From: Deferribacter abyssi
Lineage (GTDB): Bacteria > Chrysiogenota > Deferribacteres > Deferribacterales > Deferribacteraceae
Direction of reading: 5' to 3'
Assembly (NCBI RefSeq): GCF_049472655.1
Contig: NZ_JAQNCS010000016.1
Span: 1-58,971, forward strand
Length of the DNA stretch: 58,971 nt
Shown: positions 1-7,762 of the stretch, piece by piece
Position numbering within the stretch: position 1 is the first letter of the stretch
Layout of the letters: every line of letters begins with the position of its first letter
Position numbers and translations under genes: made by a program
Notes under the pieces: model-generated
Told to the model about the DNA's origin: nothing
Databases searched by the model: none
What the model saw: the letters and a program-made list of their open reading frames with translations, nothing else

Positions 1-270
1 TTTCTCAGGCATGGAAAACCTCCTGTCTTATCTGAAAATCAACTGCATTTTAGCAGAAAATAGATGAAATATCAATAGATTATGCTGTTTTTACTGTGCA
101 ATACCCTTAAATCTTATTACCTGCTTTAAGATTTGAGTTAGGATTAAGAACTGGCAAGCAAAACACCTCTCTGAGCCCGTCAGAGGCTCTCAGAGCGTCG
201 TTTTGGTGTCGAGCAATGGATCTCTCTGTAGGTCGGATGAAAAGCGTGGCTTACAGGGCGATTTTTGGTG
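1..270. other. Intergenic stretch, no gene recognised
   Basis: No convincing coding frame is visible. The stretch holds a short GC-richer patch near 165-260 with imperfect CTCTGAG/CTCAGAG inverted repeats and two copies of a TTTTGGTGTC-like word (around 212 and 264). It lies downstream of the minus-strand toxin gene. If the molecule is circular, it joins the convergent end of the last gene of the window. Confidence 0.4.
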
Positions 271-558
271 TCAAAGGTAGATGTTTTTTCTATGGCTAAT
301 TCTTATTATCAAAACCACCAATTCGTTAGCATTCTTTTGATAAATTACACGATAGGTTCTAAGTCTTAACCTATAAAATCCTTCCCATTCGCCTTTTAAC
401 TTTTTTATTTTTCCAGTCTTAATAAGTTCTGCTTCGTATTCATTTGATAAATTATTGGCAAATTCCTTAAGAGAGTTTAAAATGAATTTCTGGATATATA
501 CTGGCAGTTTTTTTAAGTCTTTTTTAGTTTGAGGCGCAAATTTGAGAGTATAACTCAA
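271..558 (-). CDS. RelE/ParE-family toxin
   Basis: This 95-residue protein has the layout of the RelE/ParE superfamily: an N-terminal strand (YTLKFAPQTKKDLKKLP), a helical middle, then the basic GEWEGFYRLRLRTYRVIYQ segment and a C-terminal strand ending in HRKNIYL. The family contains both ribosome-dependent mRNA cleavers and gyrase poisons, and the sequence alone does not say which activity applies here. The start overlaps the stop of the upstream antitoxin gene by four bases, so the two are probably translationally coupled. A plasmid-stabilising addiction role is inferred. Confidence 0.85.
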   Translation of the reverse strand: MSYTLKFAPQTKKDLKKLPVYIQKFILNSLKEFANNLSNEYEAELIKTGKIKKLKGEWEGFYRLRLRTYRVIYQKNANELVVLIIRISHRKNIYL

Positions 559-782
559 AGTCTAAGCTCTTTTTCTATTTCTTCTGTAGAAAGATATTTA
601 AGGTTCTTAGTTTTAATTTCATCGATTCTTTCTTTTGCAATTTTCAAGTCCATATAATCAAAAAACATTTCAAGAGCTGAAACGACAACATTAGATTTTT
701 TTAAACCGCTTTCTTTCGCATAATTGTTTAATTCATCCATAATTTCTTGAGGAATTGAAAAAGTTGCTTTAACTGTATTCAT
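555..782 (-). CDS. Antitoxin of the RelE/ParE pair (ribbon-helix-helix type)
   Basis: This 75-residue protein begins MNTVKATFSIPQEIMDELNNYAKESG, a typical ribbon-helix-helix N-terminus in which a DNA-binding strand is followed by a helix. The acidic/basic C-terminal half would wrap the toxin. I chose the ATG at 782 over an in-frame start 12 bases upstream because the RHH strand begins there and the neighbouring antitoxin at 1427 starts in the same way (MNTV). It is the first gene of the pair and probably represses its own promoter. Confidence 0.75.
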   Translation of the reverse strand: MNTVKATFSIPQEIMDELNNYAKESGLKKSNVVVSALEMFFDYMDLKIAKERIDEIKTKNLKYLSTEEIEKELRL

Positions 783-853
783 ACCACACTCCATACTTTT
801 TTACATAATATAACCTCAAGAGAGGCTTACGTCAACTATCCAATCGGCAAAAT

Positions 854-1207
854 TCACCCGATATTCAAATCCAAATGAACACTTATAGCATATTCAATTT
901 TCTTTGTAATATCATCTGGTAGTTTTCCAATTTCTTTTACAATTCTTGACTTATCTATTGTTCTAATTTGGTTTGCTTTTGCTTTTGAGTCTTTGTCTAA
1001 ATTAGCTATACCTTTTGGTATTTTTACTTCAAAAGGATAAATTTTTTGAACATTACCTGAAGTGATAGGAACTATTGTCACCGTATCAGCGTATTGATTA
1101 TTTATATCGTTCGATACGATAACAGCTGGCCTAATTTTGTTGATTTCTGCTCCTTTAGTTGGGTTTAAATTCACAAGATATACATAACCTCTTTTTATAT
1201 CAATCAA
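854..1207 (-). CDS. mazF: MazF/PemK-family endoribonuclease toxin
   Basis: This 117-residue protein has the MazF signature: RGYVYLVNLNPTKGAEINKIRPAVIVSND near the N-terminus, a central VTIVPITS strand, and a C-terminal KANQIRTIDKSRI segment. MazF toxins cut free mRNA at short sequences and stop growth when the labile antitoxin is lost. The gene follows its antitoxin with an eight-base overlap. Length and motif order are complete, so it looks functional. Confidence 0.92.
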   Translation of the reverse strand: MIDIKRGYVYLVNLNPTKGAEINKIRPAVIVSNDINNQYADTVTIVPITSGNVQKIYPFEVKIPKGIANLDKDSKAKANQIRTIDKSRIVKEIGKLPDDITKKIEYAISVHLDLNIG

Positions 1208-1427
1208 TACCGTCTCCTATTGTATCAATCCATTCATTTGATAATTCTTTATCTTCTTTTTTTGTAGCGATATATCCTTCTTTAAGTGCTTCAGTTAAAC
1301 GTTTCTTTTCTTCCTGTTTAACATATGCCCTGATAGATTCAGCGATAAAGGCAGATTTATTTTTCACGTTTTTAAGCATATCGGCGACGTCAGCCGGAAG
1401 AGTTATATTTAATCTAACTGTATTCAT
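1200..1427 (-). CDS. Antitoxin partner of MazF (ribbon-helix-helix type)
   Basis: This 75-residue protein starts MNTVRLNITLPADVADMLKNV, a ribbon-helix-helix DNA-binding N-terminus, and continues into a charged C-terminal tail expected to bind MazF. The ATG at 1427 is preferred over an in-frame start four codons upstream because the DNA-binding strand starts there. The first four residues match those of the other antitoxin in this window, so the two antitoxins may share ancestry although their toxins belong to different families. Confidence 0.75.
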   Translation of the reverse strand: MNTVRLNITLPADVADMLKNVKNKSAFIAESIRAYVKQEEKKRLTEALKEGYIATKKEDKELSNEWIDTIGDGID

Positions 1428-1589
1428 ATTACACCTCAATCATGTATTTATAATACAGAACATAATACAGAGTTTGGAAAAATCAATAATTATTTTTAAA
1501 TTAAAAGTGTTTTTTTCGTCTGAGGCGGCAGGACGCCGTCCAGATACCTCAACAGACTATGGAATTATAAAATATGATATATTAAGTAA

Positions 1590-1616
1590 TTCCACTGAAA
1601 ATAATTTTCGGTGGAA
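1590..1616. other. Hairpin downstream of the ABC-3C operon
   Basis: A 12-base-pair stem (TTCCACTGAAAA against TTTTCGGTGGAA, one wobble pair) with a three-base loop lies in the roughly 310-base gap between the MazF antitoxin and the ABC-3C ATPase gene. It could end transcripts coming down the minus strand, but it has no strong T-run on either side. The rest of the gap (1428-1739) shows no gene, only a GC-richer patch near 1520-1550. Confidence 0.4.
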
Positions 1617-1739
1617 ACTACTTCGTTGTTTTTAATATTTGTTGTTTTTCATTAGAAAAAACTAAAGTAAATATAATTTTGCAAATGGATTGTGTGGTTT
1701 CCCACTCAGTAGAATACCTACTGTTATGAATGGAATCGA

Positions 1740-3500
1740 CTATGTTGATTCAATTTTAAGATTTATTTTATTACCCAGTAATTTTTCTGTATCAGGATTA
1801 TCTCTTAAAATTAAAATTATATTATCTTCAATAATTTCTTTAAATTCTTTTACATCTAAGTATTTTTTTAAAATTTCAACTTTATCCTGATTTAAAGTTA
1901 CAATATATTGTTTATTATCCTTAAACATTTCTTTAACAAATCTAAACATTTCCGTCACTTGAATTTCATCAACGCCATCAAATAAGACACTATCATGAAA
2001 TAAAAAACCTATATTATGATGCTCCCCTTTAAAAAATAAAGTGTTATCATAAGCAAATATTTTAGCTTTGTTAATACCATATGAAGCATCTGCATCTATT
2101 TTGGCACTTATATCGAAAAGAATTTTATTCTGGCCTTCGTTAACATTTATAGTCAATCCGCTTGATGCTTCAGGATAAAGCCTTTTTGTTATCATCCTAA
2201 AAAAGTTACTTTTTTCTTCAAAATTATTTTTTGCTTTTTCAGTATAATCATTAGCATCTTTAATAACTTTTAATAAATCTTCTCTTAATTTAAGCTCTTT
2301 CCTTCTATATTCCTCCAAAAGCTTACTATATTTTTCTAGTTTTTCTTTTTTCCTTTTTAAATTTTCTAACTTTTCTTTTACTTTAATAGCCATATCCAAA
2401 GCTTTATGTTCTCCCAAATATCGCATTTTTTCATCATAATTAGACCTAACAAATTCCAATTTTTTAGTTATTTCTACTAACTTCTTTTTTAGTTTTTCCA
2501 GCTGATTTAAAAGAACTATTTGCCTGTTTTTAATAACATTTTTATAAAAACTCTCTAATTCCTCCAATCTCTTATTTAACTTATCGGAAAAATAAATATT
2601 AACTTCTTCATACATTTTTTCTAACTTCTCTTTAGAAAAATCAGGTTTTTCTAAATTATCCAAAGCATGTTTAATTTTTTCAAGTTTTTGTTTAATCAAA
2701 AACCTTTTATTTTCTAAATCTTCAATCAATTTTGCAAACAGATCAGCTTCTTCTTTTACTTTTTCATAATCTTTTGCAATTTTATATTCTTTTAAATTTT
2801 TTTCTAAAGATGCAATTTGTTCTTCTAAATCCTTAACCTTTAGATTAACATCACCTTCAGAACTGAAAAATATTTTTTTTATATCTGGATCATTTTCTAA
2901 CTGTCTCCTAAAATTATGAGTTTTATTTAATTCCTCTTTTATTTCTGCTTTTCTTGCTATCAAAAAAGGACTTATCCCAAGCAAAAAACCATTTGCTAAA
3001 AGTTTTTCGTAATCGGTATGAAAATAAGTTGGTTTATCATAATCTATATAATATTTCTTATCGTCTTTTCTAATAAAAAATGGCAAAAGAGTCCTAAATG
3101 ATAAAAAAGGAACTCCATCAGGAATACTGAAAACAGTATATTTCATAACATTATTAAAATAATCAACACTAACTTTTTCACCATTAAAAACAACTTTATC
3201 TGGAGAACTGTTAGCTCTAATAACATTATATTCATCTTTCCCTATTGCAAAACTTAACATAAACTCCCAATCGGGTAATTTTTGGATAAATTCTAAGTAA
3301 TTCTTTTTATCTGCTCCTAAACAATAATGAATAAGTTTTATCAAAAGAGTTTTTCCCACTCCATTATAAGTATTCTTATTGTTTATGTCCTCATTATCTG
3401 AATGTATTGCTAAAATAATATTTATCCCTTTTTTAAAAATAATTTCTCTCGAATATGATTTACTTTTCAACTGAAAAGATTTTAAGGTAAATAAGCCCAT
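1740..3500 (-). CDS. ABC-3C (ABC three-component) system SMC-like ATPase, DUF2326 type
   Basis: This 586-residue protein resembles the DUF2326 ATPases of ABC three-component systems. The N-terminus carries an SMC-like nucleotide-binding region with an atypical P-loop (NTYNGVGKTLLIKLIHYCLG, near residues 44-63). A long charged coiled coil fills the middle (about 190-420). The C-terminal half ends with HHNIGFLFHDSVLFDGVD, which matches the end region of this family. In these predicted defence systems the ATPase is thought to sense foreign nucleic acid and license a linked effector. It overlaps the small middle-component gene by 41 bases. Confidence 0.8.
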   Translation of the reverse strand: MGLFTLKSFQLKSKSYSREIIFKKGINIILAIHSDNEDINNKNTYNGVGKTLLIKLIHYCLGADKKNYLEFIQKLPDWEFMLSFAIGKDEYNVIRANSSPDKVVFNGEKVSVDYFNNVMKYTVFSIPDGVPFLSFRTLLPFFIRKDDKKYYIDYDKPTYFHTDYEKLLANGFLLGISPFLIARKAEIKEELNKTHNFRRQLENDPDIKKIFFSSEGDVNLKVKDLEEQIASLEKNLKEYKIAKDYEKVKEEADLFAKLIEDLENKRFLIKQKLEKIKHALDNLEKPDFSKEKLEKMYEEVNIYFSDKLNKRLEELESFYKNVIKNRQIVLLNQLEKLKKKLVEITKKLEFVRSNYDEKMRYLGEHKALDMAIKVKEKLENLKRKKEKLEKYSKLLEEYRRKELKLREDLLKVIKDANDYTEKAKNNFEEKSNFFRMITKRLYPEASSGLTINVNEGQNKILFDISAKIDADASYGINKAKIFAYDNTLFFKGEHHNIGFLFHDSVLFDGVDEIQVTEMFRFVKEMFKDNKQYIVTLNQDKVEILKKYLDVKEFKEIIEDNIILILRDNPDTEKLLGNKINLKIEST

Positions 3501-3717
3501 TTTTTTCCTCTACAACATCTATTGAATACAAAAAAGTAATAGCCAATAATATATTTTCAAAACTATGTTTAAAAAAATATTTATTATTCTTTAAATCCTT
3601 TTGATACTCATCCCACAGTTCATCTACAGCTTTAGGTTCTGAAAGCTTTTGTATTATATAACCACCCAATCCTAACAAAGACTGTGAAAAATTTGTATGC
3701 TTACCGGGAACAAGCAT
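3460..3717 (-). CDS. ABC-3C system middle component
   Basis: This 85-residue protein lies between the effector and the SMC-like ATPase, exactly where ABC-3C systems encode their middle component. It begins MLVPGKHTNFSQSLLGLGGYIIQKL and predicts as mostly helical, ending in a two-strand wing-like IDVVEEKNGLIYL segment, which fits a small winged-helix adaptor. It starts three bases after the effector gene and overlaps the ATPase gene, so the three are one operon. The role as adaptor follows from family context. Confidence 0.7.
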   Translation of the reverse strand: MLVPGKHTNFSQSLLGLGGYIIQKLSEPKAVDELWDEYQKDLKNNKYFFKHSFENILLAITFLYSIDVVEEKNGLIYLKIFSVEK

Positions 3718-3720
3718 TAT

Positions 3721-4620
3721 TCATCTATCATTTGGAGGGTCTTCAAAAACATCACAGCTTATAAAGTATTTACTCATTATCGCACAAACAGCATTCCAAT
3801 ATTTAGTTTCTGGTCGAGGGATAAGTTCATCTACTATTTCTTCAAACAACTTTAAACCTTGAAAATATTTTTTCTTATCTATATAAATTTGATTTATTTT
3901 ACCCCTTATATGTTCAGAAGTAAAATCAGAATTATTATTCAAATACTCCTCTAACTCTTCTAATAAACAAACTCCAGCTTCTAAATATTTTTCTGCTGGT
4001 GTTCCATTTAACCCATTAAATATCAACTTATCATCCCAGTCAGGTGCTTTTATATTTTCTTTCTGAGAACTATTATATTTCATCAAATGGTTTACTACTT
4101 CATGTAATATTTCAAACTCCAAATTACTAATGTCTTCTAATTTTGGAATATATCCTAAAATACTAAATATTTGATCATCTTCCAATTCGTATAAATAATG
4201 TTCTAAGTCTTTACACACAATAACTCCACTATCATTTAAAAAGTAAGTACTTCTTATATCATCTAAAATTTCTAATAACTGTGGGGGAGCCCCTATATAT
4301 TTATCATTAAAAACAAAAAAATATTCTTCAACTTCCCAATTTTTTATCAACTCTTCAAAATCATTCTTTGCTTTTCTTACTGCTTCACAAAACTTATTCT
4401 CAGGATCCAGCGGAGCATAAACTTGGTAATATCTTTTTTTTAGCGGTATATATCCATCATTCTTTCTATCTCCATCTTGTCCCCAAGGTCTTACTTGCAG
4501 AAAATTTTTCTCTCTGTATTGCATAATCTCAGTAAATATATTCTCAAATGATTGACCATTAGCTTCCAGCATCTTTTTTTTAAATATAATCCTTATAATA
4601 AATTTCTCTTCACTATTCAT
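3721..4620 (-). CDS. ABC-3C effector-like protein with predicted nuclease N-terminus
   Basis: This 299-residue protein is the first gene of the ABC-3C operon. Residues about 40-75 contain VRPWGQDGDRKNDGYI followed by RYYQVYAP, resembling a restriction-endonuclease-like core in which an aspartate is followed by a Q-x-Y/K strand. The remainder (DLEFEILHEVVNHLMK... to the C-terminus) fits the ABC-3C C-terminal domain that couples effectors to the middle component. The likely role is DNA cleavage on activation. The nuclease assignment rests on motif resemblance only. Confidence 0.65.
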   Translation of the reverse strand: MNSEEKFIIRIIFKKKMLEANGQSFENIFTEIMQYREKNFLQVRPWGQDGDRKNDGYIPLKKRYYQVYAPLDPENKFCEAVRKAKNDFEELIKNWEVEEYFFVFNDKYIGAPPQLLEILDDIRSTYFLNDSGVIVCKDLEHYLYELEDDQIFSILGYIPKLEDISNLEFEILHEVVNHLMKYNSSQKENIKAPDWDDKLIFNGLNGTPAEKYLEAGVCLLEELEEYLNNNSDFTSEHIRGKINQIYIDKKKYFQGLKLFEEIVDELIPRPETKYWNAVCAIMSKYFISCDVFEDPPNDR

Positions 4621-4870
4621 TCGAAAATCTTAACTATTTTTTTAGATAATTAAATTTATCATAAAAACTTTAATTTTGCAATAGAGCTTCTTGTAGTTAG
4701 ATTTTCATAATTTTTGTTTATATGTTTTCTTTTCCCCTATCAATTATAACTATGCGACTTTTATAATTATTTTTCAATATACAATTTATTGAAAATTCTT
4801 GCTGACTATATGGAAAATAAGCGACAAAAAAAAATCGTTCTGGCCCACGCCAGTATGCTGTATCCACCCT

Positions 4871-5389
4871 TTAAAATATGATAAAATCCAAAGTAAAATC
4901 TTTCAAACTCTCAGGATCAACAGCTACTCCGAGTTTTCCGTCAGTTGTTTTATAAGCCTTGTATTTTATTTTAGTTTCCATATACTTACGATTATCTGAG
5001 ATTTTTACGCTGGCAGAACAAATAACTGTTTTTGTATCTTTGTTAAGTTGCTCTATGACAATGTCCTTGTATTCAAAGTTTAAGTTATCTAATTTGTCTT
5101 TAAAACATTTATACATATTCGTTTGATTATCGTTTTGGTTGATTTCCGTTAGCTTTTTAATTGTATCAAGAGTAATTATGCTTGAACCGGAACTCATGAC
5201 AGAAAGAGATAATGCCGGTAGGAGAAAGTCTTTTTTAGAAACACATTCATTTTTATAGAAATTAAGCACAGCGACTTTTTTCAGGATATTGGAAACAAGA
5301 CCAAGAATTGAACTATCGTCGCATTTAGGCATTGAGGAGCAAGAGATAAGAAGAAAACCCAGTAAAGGTATAAGTATAAACTTTTTCAT
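4871..5389 (-). CDS. Predicted lipoprotein, function unknown
   Basis: This 172-residue protein begins MKKFILIPLLGFLLISCSS, a clear lipoprotein signal with the lipobox LLISC, so the mature form would be lipid-anchored at cysteine 17. Four further cysteines follow in the N-terminal two thirds (including MPKCDD, KNECV and MYKCF). The C-terminal half looks like alternating strands (KTVICSASVKISDNRKYMETKIKYKAYK). I do not recognise a family. It sits with two other small exported-protein reading frames (5417-5835) on the same strand and may share their transcript. Confidence 0.65.
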   Translation of the reverse strand: MKKFILIPLLGFLLISCSSMPKCDDSSILGLVSNILKKVAVLNFYKNECVSKKDFLLPALSLSVMSSGSSIITLDTIKKLTEINQNDNQTNMYKCFKDKLDNLNFEYKDIVIEQLNKDTKTVICSASVKISDNRKYMETKIKYKAYKTTDGKLGVAVDPESLKDFTLDFIIF

Positions 5390-5416
5390 GATACTCTCCC
5401 CTTCTCCTTATTTTGT

Positions 5417-5629
5417 TTACCTTGCGCAATACAAGTCAGCAGTAACAAAGAAAACTACCATATCGTCAGTAACTTTAAAATCAAATCTTAAATTTGAAAC
5501 GCCATAATAGATAACTCCATCATAGTTCTGTTTTTCACATTTTCTTTTAGCTTCATCTAATAAAGCTTGCATACTATCTGAATAGCTATCCAGTAAAAAA
5601 TTATGAATTTTTATATTGTTATTTGCCAA
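5417..5629 (-). CDS. Small reading frame, possibly the C-terminal half of a frameshifted gene
   Basis: This 70-residue frame contains LLDEAKRKCEKQNYDGVIYYGVSNLRFDF, vaguely like the end of YbjQ-type heavy-metal-binding domains. Its only start is a TTG. It overlaps the 3' end of the upstream signal-peptide frame by 19 bases in a different phase. A single -1 slip at CAAAT near 5625 would join the two into one exported protein of about 140 residues. It may be a separate gene, a broken gene or a sequencing artefact. Confidence 0.45.
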   Translation of the reverse strand: MANNNIKIHNFLLDSYSDSMQALLDEAKRKCEKQNYDGVIYYGVSNLRFDFKVTDDMVVFFVTADLYCAR

Positions 5630-5835
5630 GTATAGTTACCTGCAAACCCCGAATAGGAATTGGGAAAAGTTGCAAGAATTTTTGTATTTGGATAATAATC
5701 CATCACATTTCCATTAAGAACTCCACCTGATAACAACAATGCCTTTTTTGTCCCATTTTTTTCACTCTTATTTTCTGCATATGATGTCAAAGAAAGCAGG
5801 AAGAGAATAATTGAAAAAATAATTAGTTTTTTCAT
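5611..5835 (-). CDS. Small exported protein or N-terminal half of a frameshifted gene
   Basis: The 74-residue frame starts MKKLIIFSIILFLLSLTSYAENK, a good signal peptide. It continues with LSGGVLNGNVMDYYPNTKILATFPNSYSGFAGNY and stops shortly after. The frame that begins 19 bases before this stop, in another phase, contains an alpha/beta segment that would complete a small domain. I therefore suspect a single gene interrupted by a one-base shift. The ATG at 5835 is preferred to the in-frame start four codons upstream because the signal peptide begins there. Confidence 0.5.
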   Translation of the reverse strand: MKKLIIFSIILFLLSLTSYAENKSEKNGTKKALLLSGGVLNGNVMDYYPNTKILATFPNSYSGFAGNYTWQITI

Positions 5836-5868
5836 ATTCACCCCCATAAACTTTAAAGTATTTAGTTT

Positions 5869-6489
5869 TCAAAAAGGCAAATCATCTTCACCAAAAATAA
5901 TCTTATAGTTTTTGCCGATTTCAAACTCTTGGATAGGCGAATAACATTCACAACCATATAGTTGTTCATTTCCGTTGTATTGGACAACAACAGTATCAAT
6001 AAGCCCGAGATTTAGCAGTCTCATGGATATGGCTAAAGGGGAGCAATTATTGTAAATATCATACAGGTGATATAGATTAAAGCCATATGCTTTAGCCTGC
6101 TCCGTAAATTCATCTGCCGGCATTAAAAACTCAGCGGCGGCCCAATTAAAATCTTTTTCAACAAAGCCAATATATTTTCTATTCAATGCATCTTCAAATA
6201 TTTCATGAGCAAGAGTGAATGTTTTTCTGTAGTAATTTGTATCGTGCAGATAAATAACTTTGCTAAAAGGTAAAGTGCATCCTTCAAATTCAGGGATGTC
6301 GTGTTTTTTATTAGAAGTTATTTTATATCCCAAACATTCGGCAAGACTGTAAGGGTCGTAAGGAGGGAACGGTATATTAGAAATTTCTCTAAAACGCTCT
6401 ACGATATTAGAAATTATTTTTTCTTTTACTTTACAATCTGTAATAATCTTTCGACTTGTTGTTAAACTTGCAGATTGAATAAAAGACAT
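5869..6489 (-). CDS. ImmA/IrrE-like metallo-endopeptidase with SSB-like acidic tail
   Basis: This 206-residue protein has the ImmA/IrrE layout: an N-terminal helical part, FTLAHEIFEDAL at about residues 90-101, then EKDFNWAAAEFLMPADEF with the family's downstream glutamate and the A-x-x-F-L-M-P signature. The usual second histidine of HEXXH is a glutamate here (HEIFE), so activity is uncertain. Relatives cleave XRE repressors after DNA stress. It is encoded just behind an XRE regulator. The C-terminus is GEDDLPF, the form of the SSB tail that docks SSB partner proteins, which is unusual for this family. Confidence 0.75.
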   Translation of the reverse strand: MSFIQSASLTTSRKIITDCKVKEKIISNIVERFREISNIPFPPYDPYSLAECLGYKITSNKKHDIPEFEGCTLPFSKVIYLHDTNYYRKTFTLAHEIFEDALNRKYIGFVEKDFNWAAAEFLMPADEFTEQAKAYGFNLYHLYDIYNNCSPLAISMRLLNLGLIDTVVVQYNGNEQLYGCECYSPIQEFEIGKNYKIIFGEDDLPF

Positions 6490-6516
6490 ATATCCCCCAC
6501 TATAAAGATTTGTAAT

Positions 6517-6993
6517 TTATTTTCTGCCGTTAATTTCCTCTTCAATTTCATCAAGAAGAATATCAACCATATCTCTGGGGCGATAACTTTCGGAATCTAT
6601 AACAAAGTCTCCAGAACGAATAAGGTCTAATAGTTGGAGATAACCTTTTTTAGTGATGTGTTTTCCTCTGAATTTAGCTCCAATAAGAGCCTCAAGTTCT
6701 TTTATAGTAACGTTATATTTAGGATCACGATAAATTTCCATGATAGCATCGAGAGCTTCTTTTTCAGGCAGTCCTCTTAAAAGAGTGAGAGGTGAAATTT
6801 TGAGAGCTTTGGCGATTTGTTCTATTTTTTTAAAAGAAATACCTGAATAACCGGATTCTATGTTATTAATATAGCTTTTAGAAACACCAAGTTTTTTAGC
6901 TAAATCCTCACTTGTATATCCAAAAACACTTTTACGCCAAAATTGTATAGTTTTACCTATTAGTTTTTCAATTTTTTTCTCATCGTGACTCAT
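6517..6993 (-). CDS. XRE-family transcriptional regulator (paralog of the one at 7310)
   Basis: This 158-residue protein has an N-terminal helix-turn-helix (about residues 10-65: KTIQFWRKSVFGYTSEDLAKKLGVSKSYINNIESGYSGISFKKIEQIAKAL) and a C-terminal acidic helical domain. It is a clear paralog of the divergently encoded regulator at 7310, with the same KTIQFWRK and ISPLTLL blocks. With the ImmA-like gene 27 bases downstream, it resembles the repressor/anti-repressor pairs of ICEs and temperate phages. A TTGATT/TATTAT promoter lies so close to the ATG that the message may be leaderless. Confidence 0.88.
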   Translation of the reverse strand: MSHDEKKIEKLIGKTIQFWRKSVFGYTSEDLAKKLGVSKSYINNIESGYSGISFKKIEQIAKALKISPLTLLRGLPEKEALDAIMEIYRDPKYNVTIKELEALIGAKFRGKHITKKGYLQLLDLIRSGDFVIDSESYRPRDMVDILLDEIEEEINGRK

Positions 6994-7022
6994 ATCTTAA
7001 TAATAAACAAATAAATCACGCA

Positions 7023-7090
7023 ATCAAGTGATTAGTTAATCATATTTAACATAATATATCACTTGACAAATGGTTAAAATGTCTTAAATT
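7023..7090. promoter_or_regulatory. Divergent promoter/operator region between the two XRE operons
   Basis: On the plus strand, TTGACA (7063-7068) and TAAATT (7085-7090) are 16 bases apart and precede the 7113 gene. On the minus strand a TTGATT/TATTAT pair faces the other regulator. Symmetry elements suit an operator: TCAAGTGAT at 7024-7032 is matched by its exact reverse complement ATCACTTGA at 7058-7066, overlapping the plus -35. GATTAGTTAATC at 7030-7041 is a separate dyad. Both paralogous XRE proteins are candidates to bind here. Confidence 0.65.
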
Positions 7091-7112
7091 ACATATAAAA
7101 AAGGAGGTGTTT

Positions 7113-7307
7113 ATGGTAACAAATTTTACACTTGATAGAAAAACCTCAAAATTAATTAATATTCTTCATAAAAAAAGTCTTATACCAAAATCTAAACTTA
7201 TTAGAATCTTCGTTCTTACATCATTAAATCCCAGTAAAGAATTACCTCAAACAATTAAAATGCTTCGTGAAGATGAAGAAATCAAAAAACTTGTTTTAAG
7301 TGAATAA
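7113..7307 (+). CDS. Small ribbon-helix-helix-like protein
   Basis: This 64-residue protein has VTNFTLDRKTSKLINILHKKSLIPKSKLIRIFVLTSL, which reads like an RHH strand-helix-helix DNA-binding unit, then a short acidic tail. A strong AAGGAGG precedes the ATG at 7113, which I prefer to a GTG two codons upstream that overlaps this ribosome site. It is the first gene of the rightward operon and is followed two bases later by an XRE regulator, so it is a candidate Cro-like or plasmid-control protein. The function is not known. Confidence 0.6.
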   Translation: MVTNFTLDRKTSKLINILHKKSLIPKSKLIRIFVLTSLNPSKELPQTIKMLREDEEIKKLVLSE

Positions 7308-7309
7308 AA

Positions 7310-7762
7310 ATGAGAAGAATCGAGAGATTAGTAGGCAAAACCATTCAGTTTTGGCGAAAGAATATTTTTGGGTTAACAGGTGAGGAATTTGCTGAAAAAT
7401 TAGGTGTCTCAAAAGGATATATATCAAAAGTTGAGTCAGGCTATACGGGAATATCTTTAAGTAAGATCGAGCAAATCGCAAAAATATTAAAAATTTCTCC
7501 ATTAACGATTCTGTCTGGCTTACCTGTTAAAGAATCTCTCGACGCCATTTTAAGAATATATCGCAATCCCAAGTATGAAGTTACCATTAAAGAGCTTGAA
7601 ACACTTGTCAATATCAGGTTTAGAGACAAAGTAATCAAGGAAGAACATTACTTACAAATACTGAAAATGCTCCGTTCTTCTAATTCTAATCTTAACTCTT
7701 ACCGTCCTAAAAATGAAATAGATATTTTGCTTTTAGATATCGAAGAGGAGGTAAATCAATGA
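7310..7762 (+). CDS. XRE-family transcriptional regulator, rightward paralog
   Basis: This 150-residue helix-turn-helix protein (GKTIQFWRKNIFGLTGEEFAEKLGVSKGYISKVESGYTG) has a C-terminal domain like that of the leftward regulator at 6517. The helix-turn-helix blocks are nearly the same but recognition-helix residues differ (GYISKVES against SYINNIES). Such divergent paralog pairs usually arise by duplication and can form a bistable cI/Cro-style switch. Its stop overlaps the start of the replication gene (ATGA), tying its expression to that of the initiator. Confidence 0.85.
   Translation: MRRIERLVGKTIQFWRKNIFGLTGEEFAEKLGVSKGYISKVESGYTGISLSKIEQIAKILKISPLTILSGLPVKESLDAILRIYRNPKYEVTIKELETLVNIRFRDKVIKEEHYLQILKMLRSSNSNLNSYRPKNEIDILLLDIEEEVNQ

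Noticed and set aside
1159..1635. Plus-strand open frame of 158 codons antisense to the MazF antitoxin
   Set aside because: It lies opposite a convincing toxin-antitoxin pair, has no ribosome site and resembles no family.
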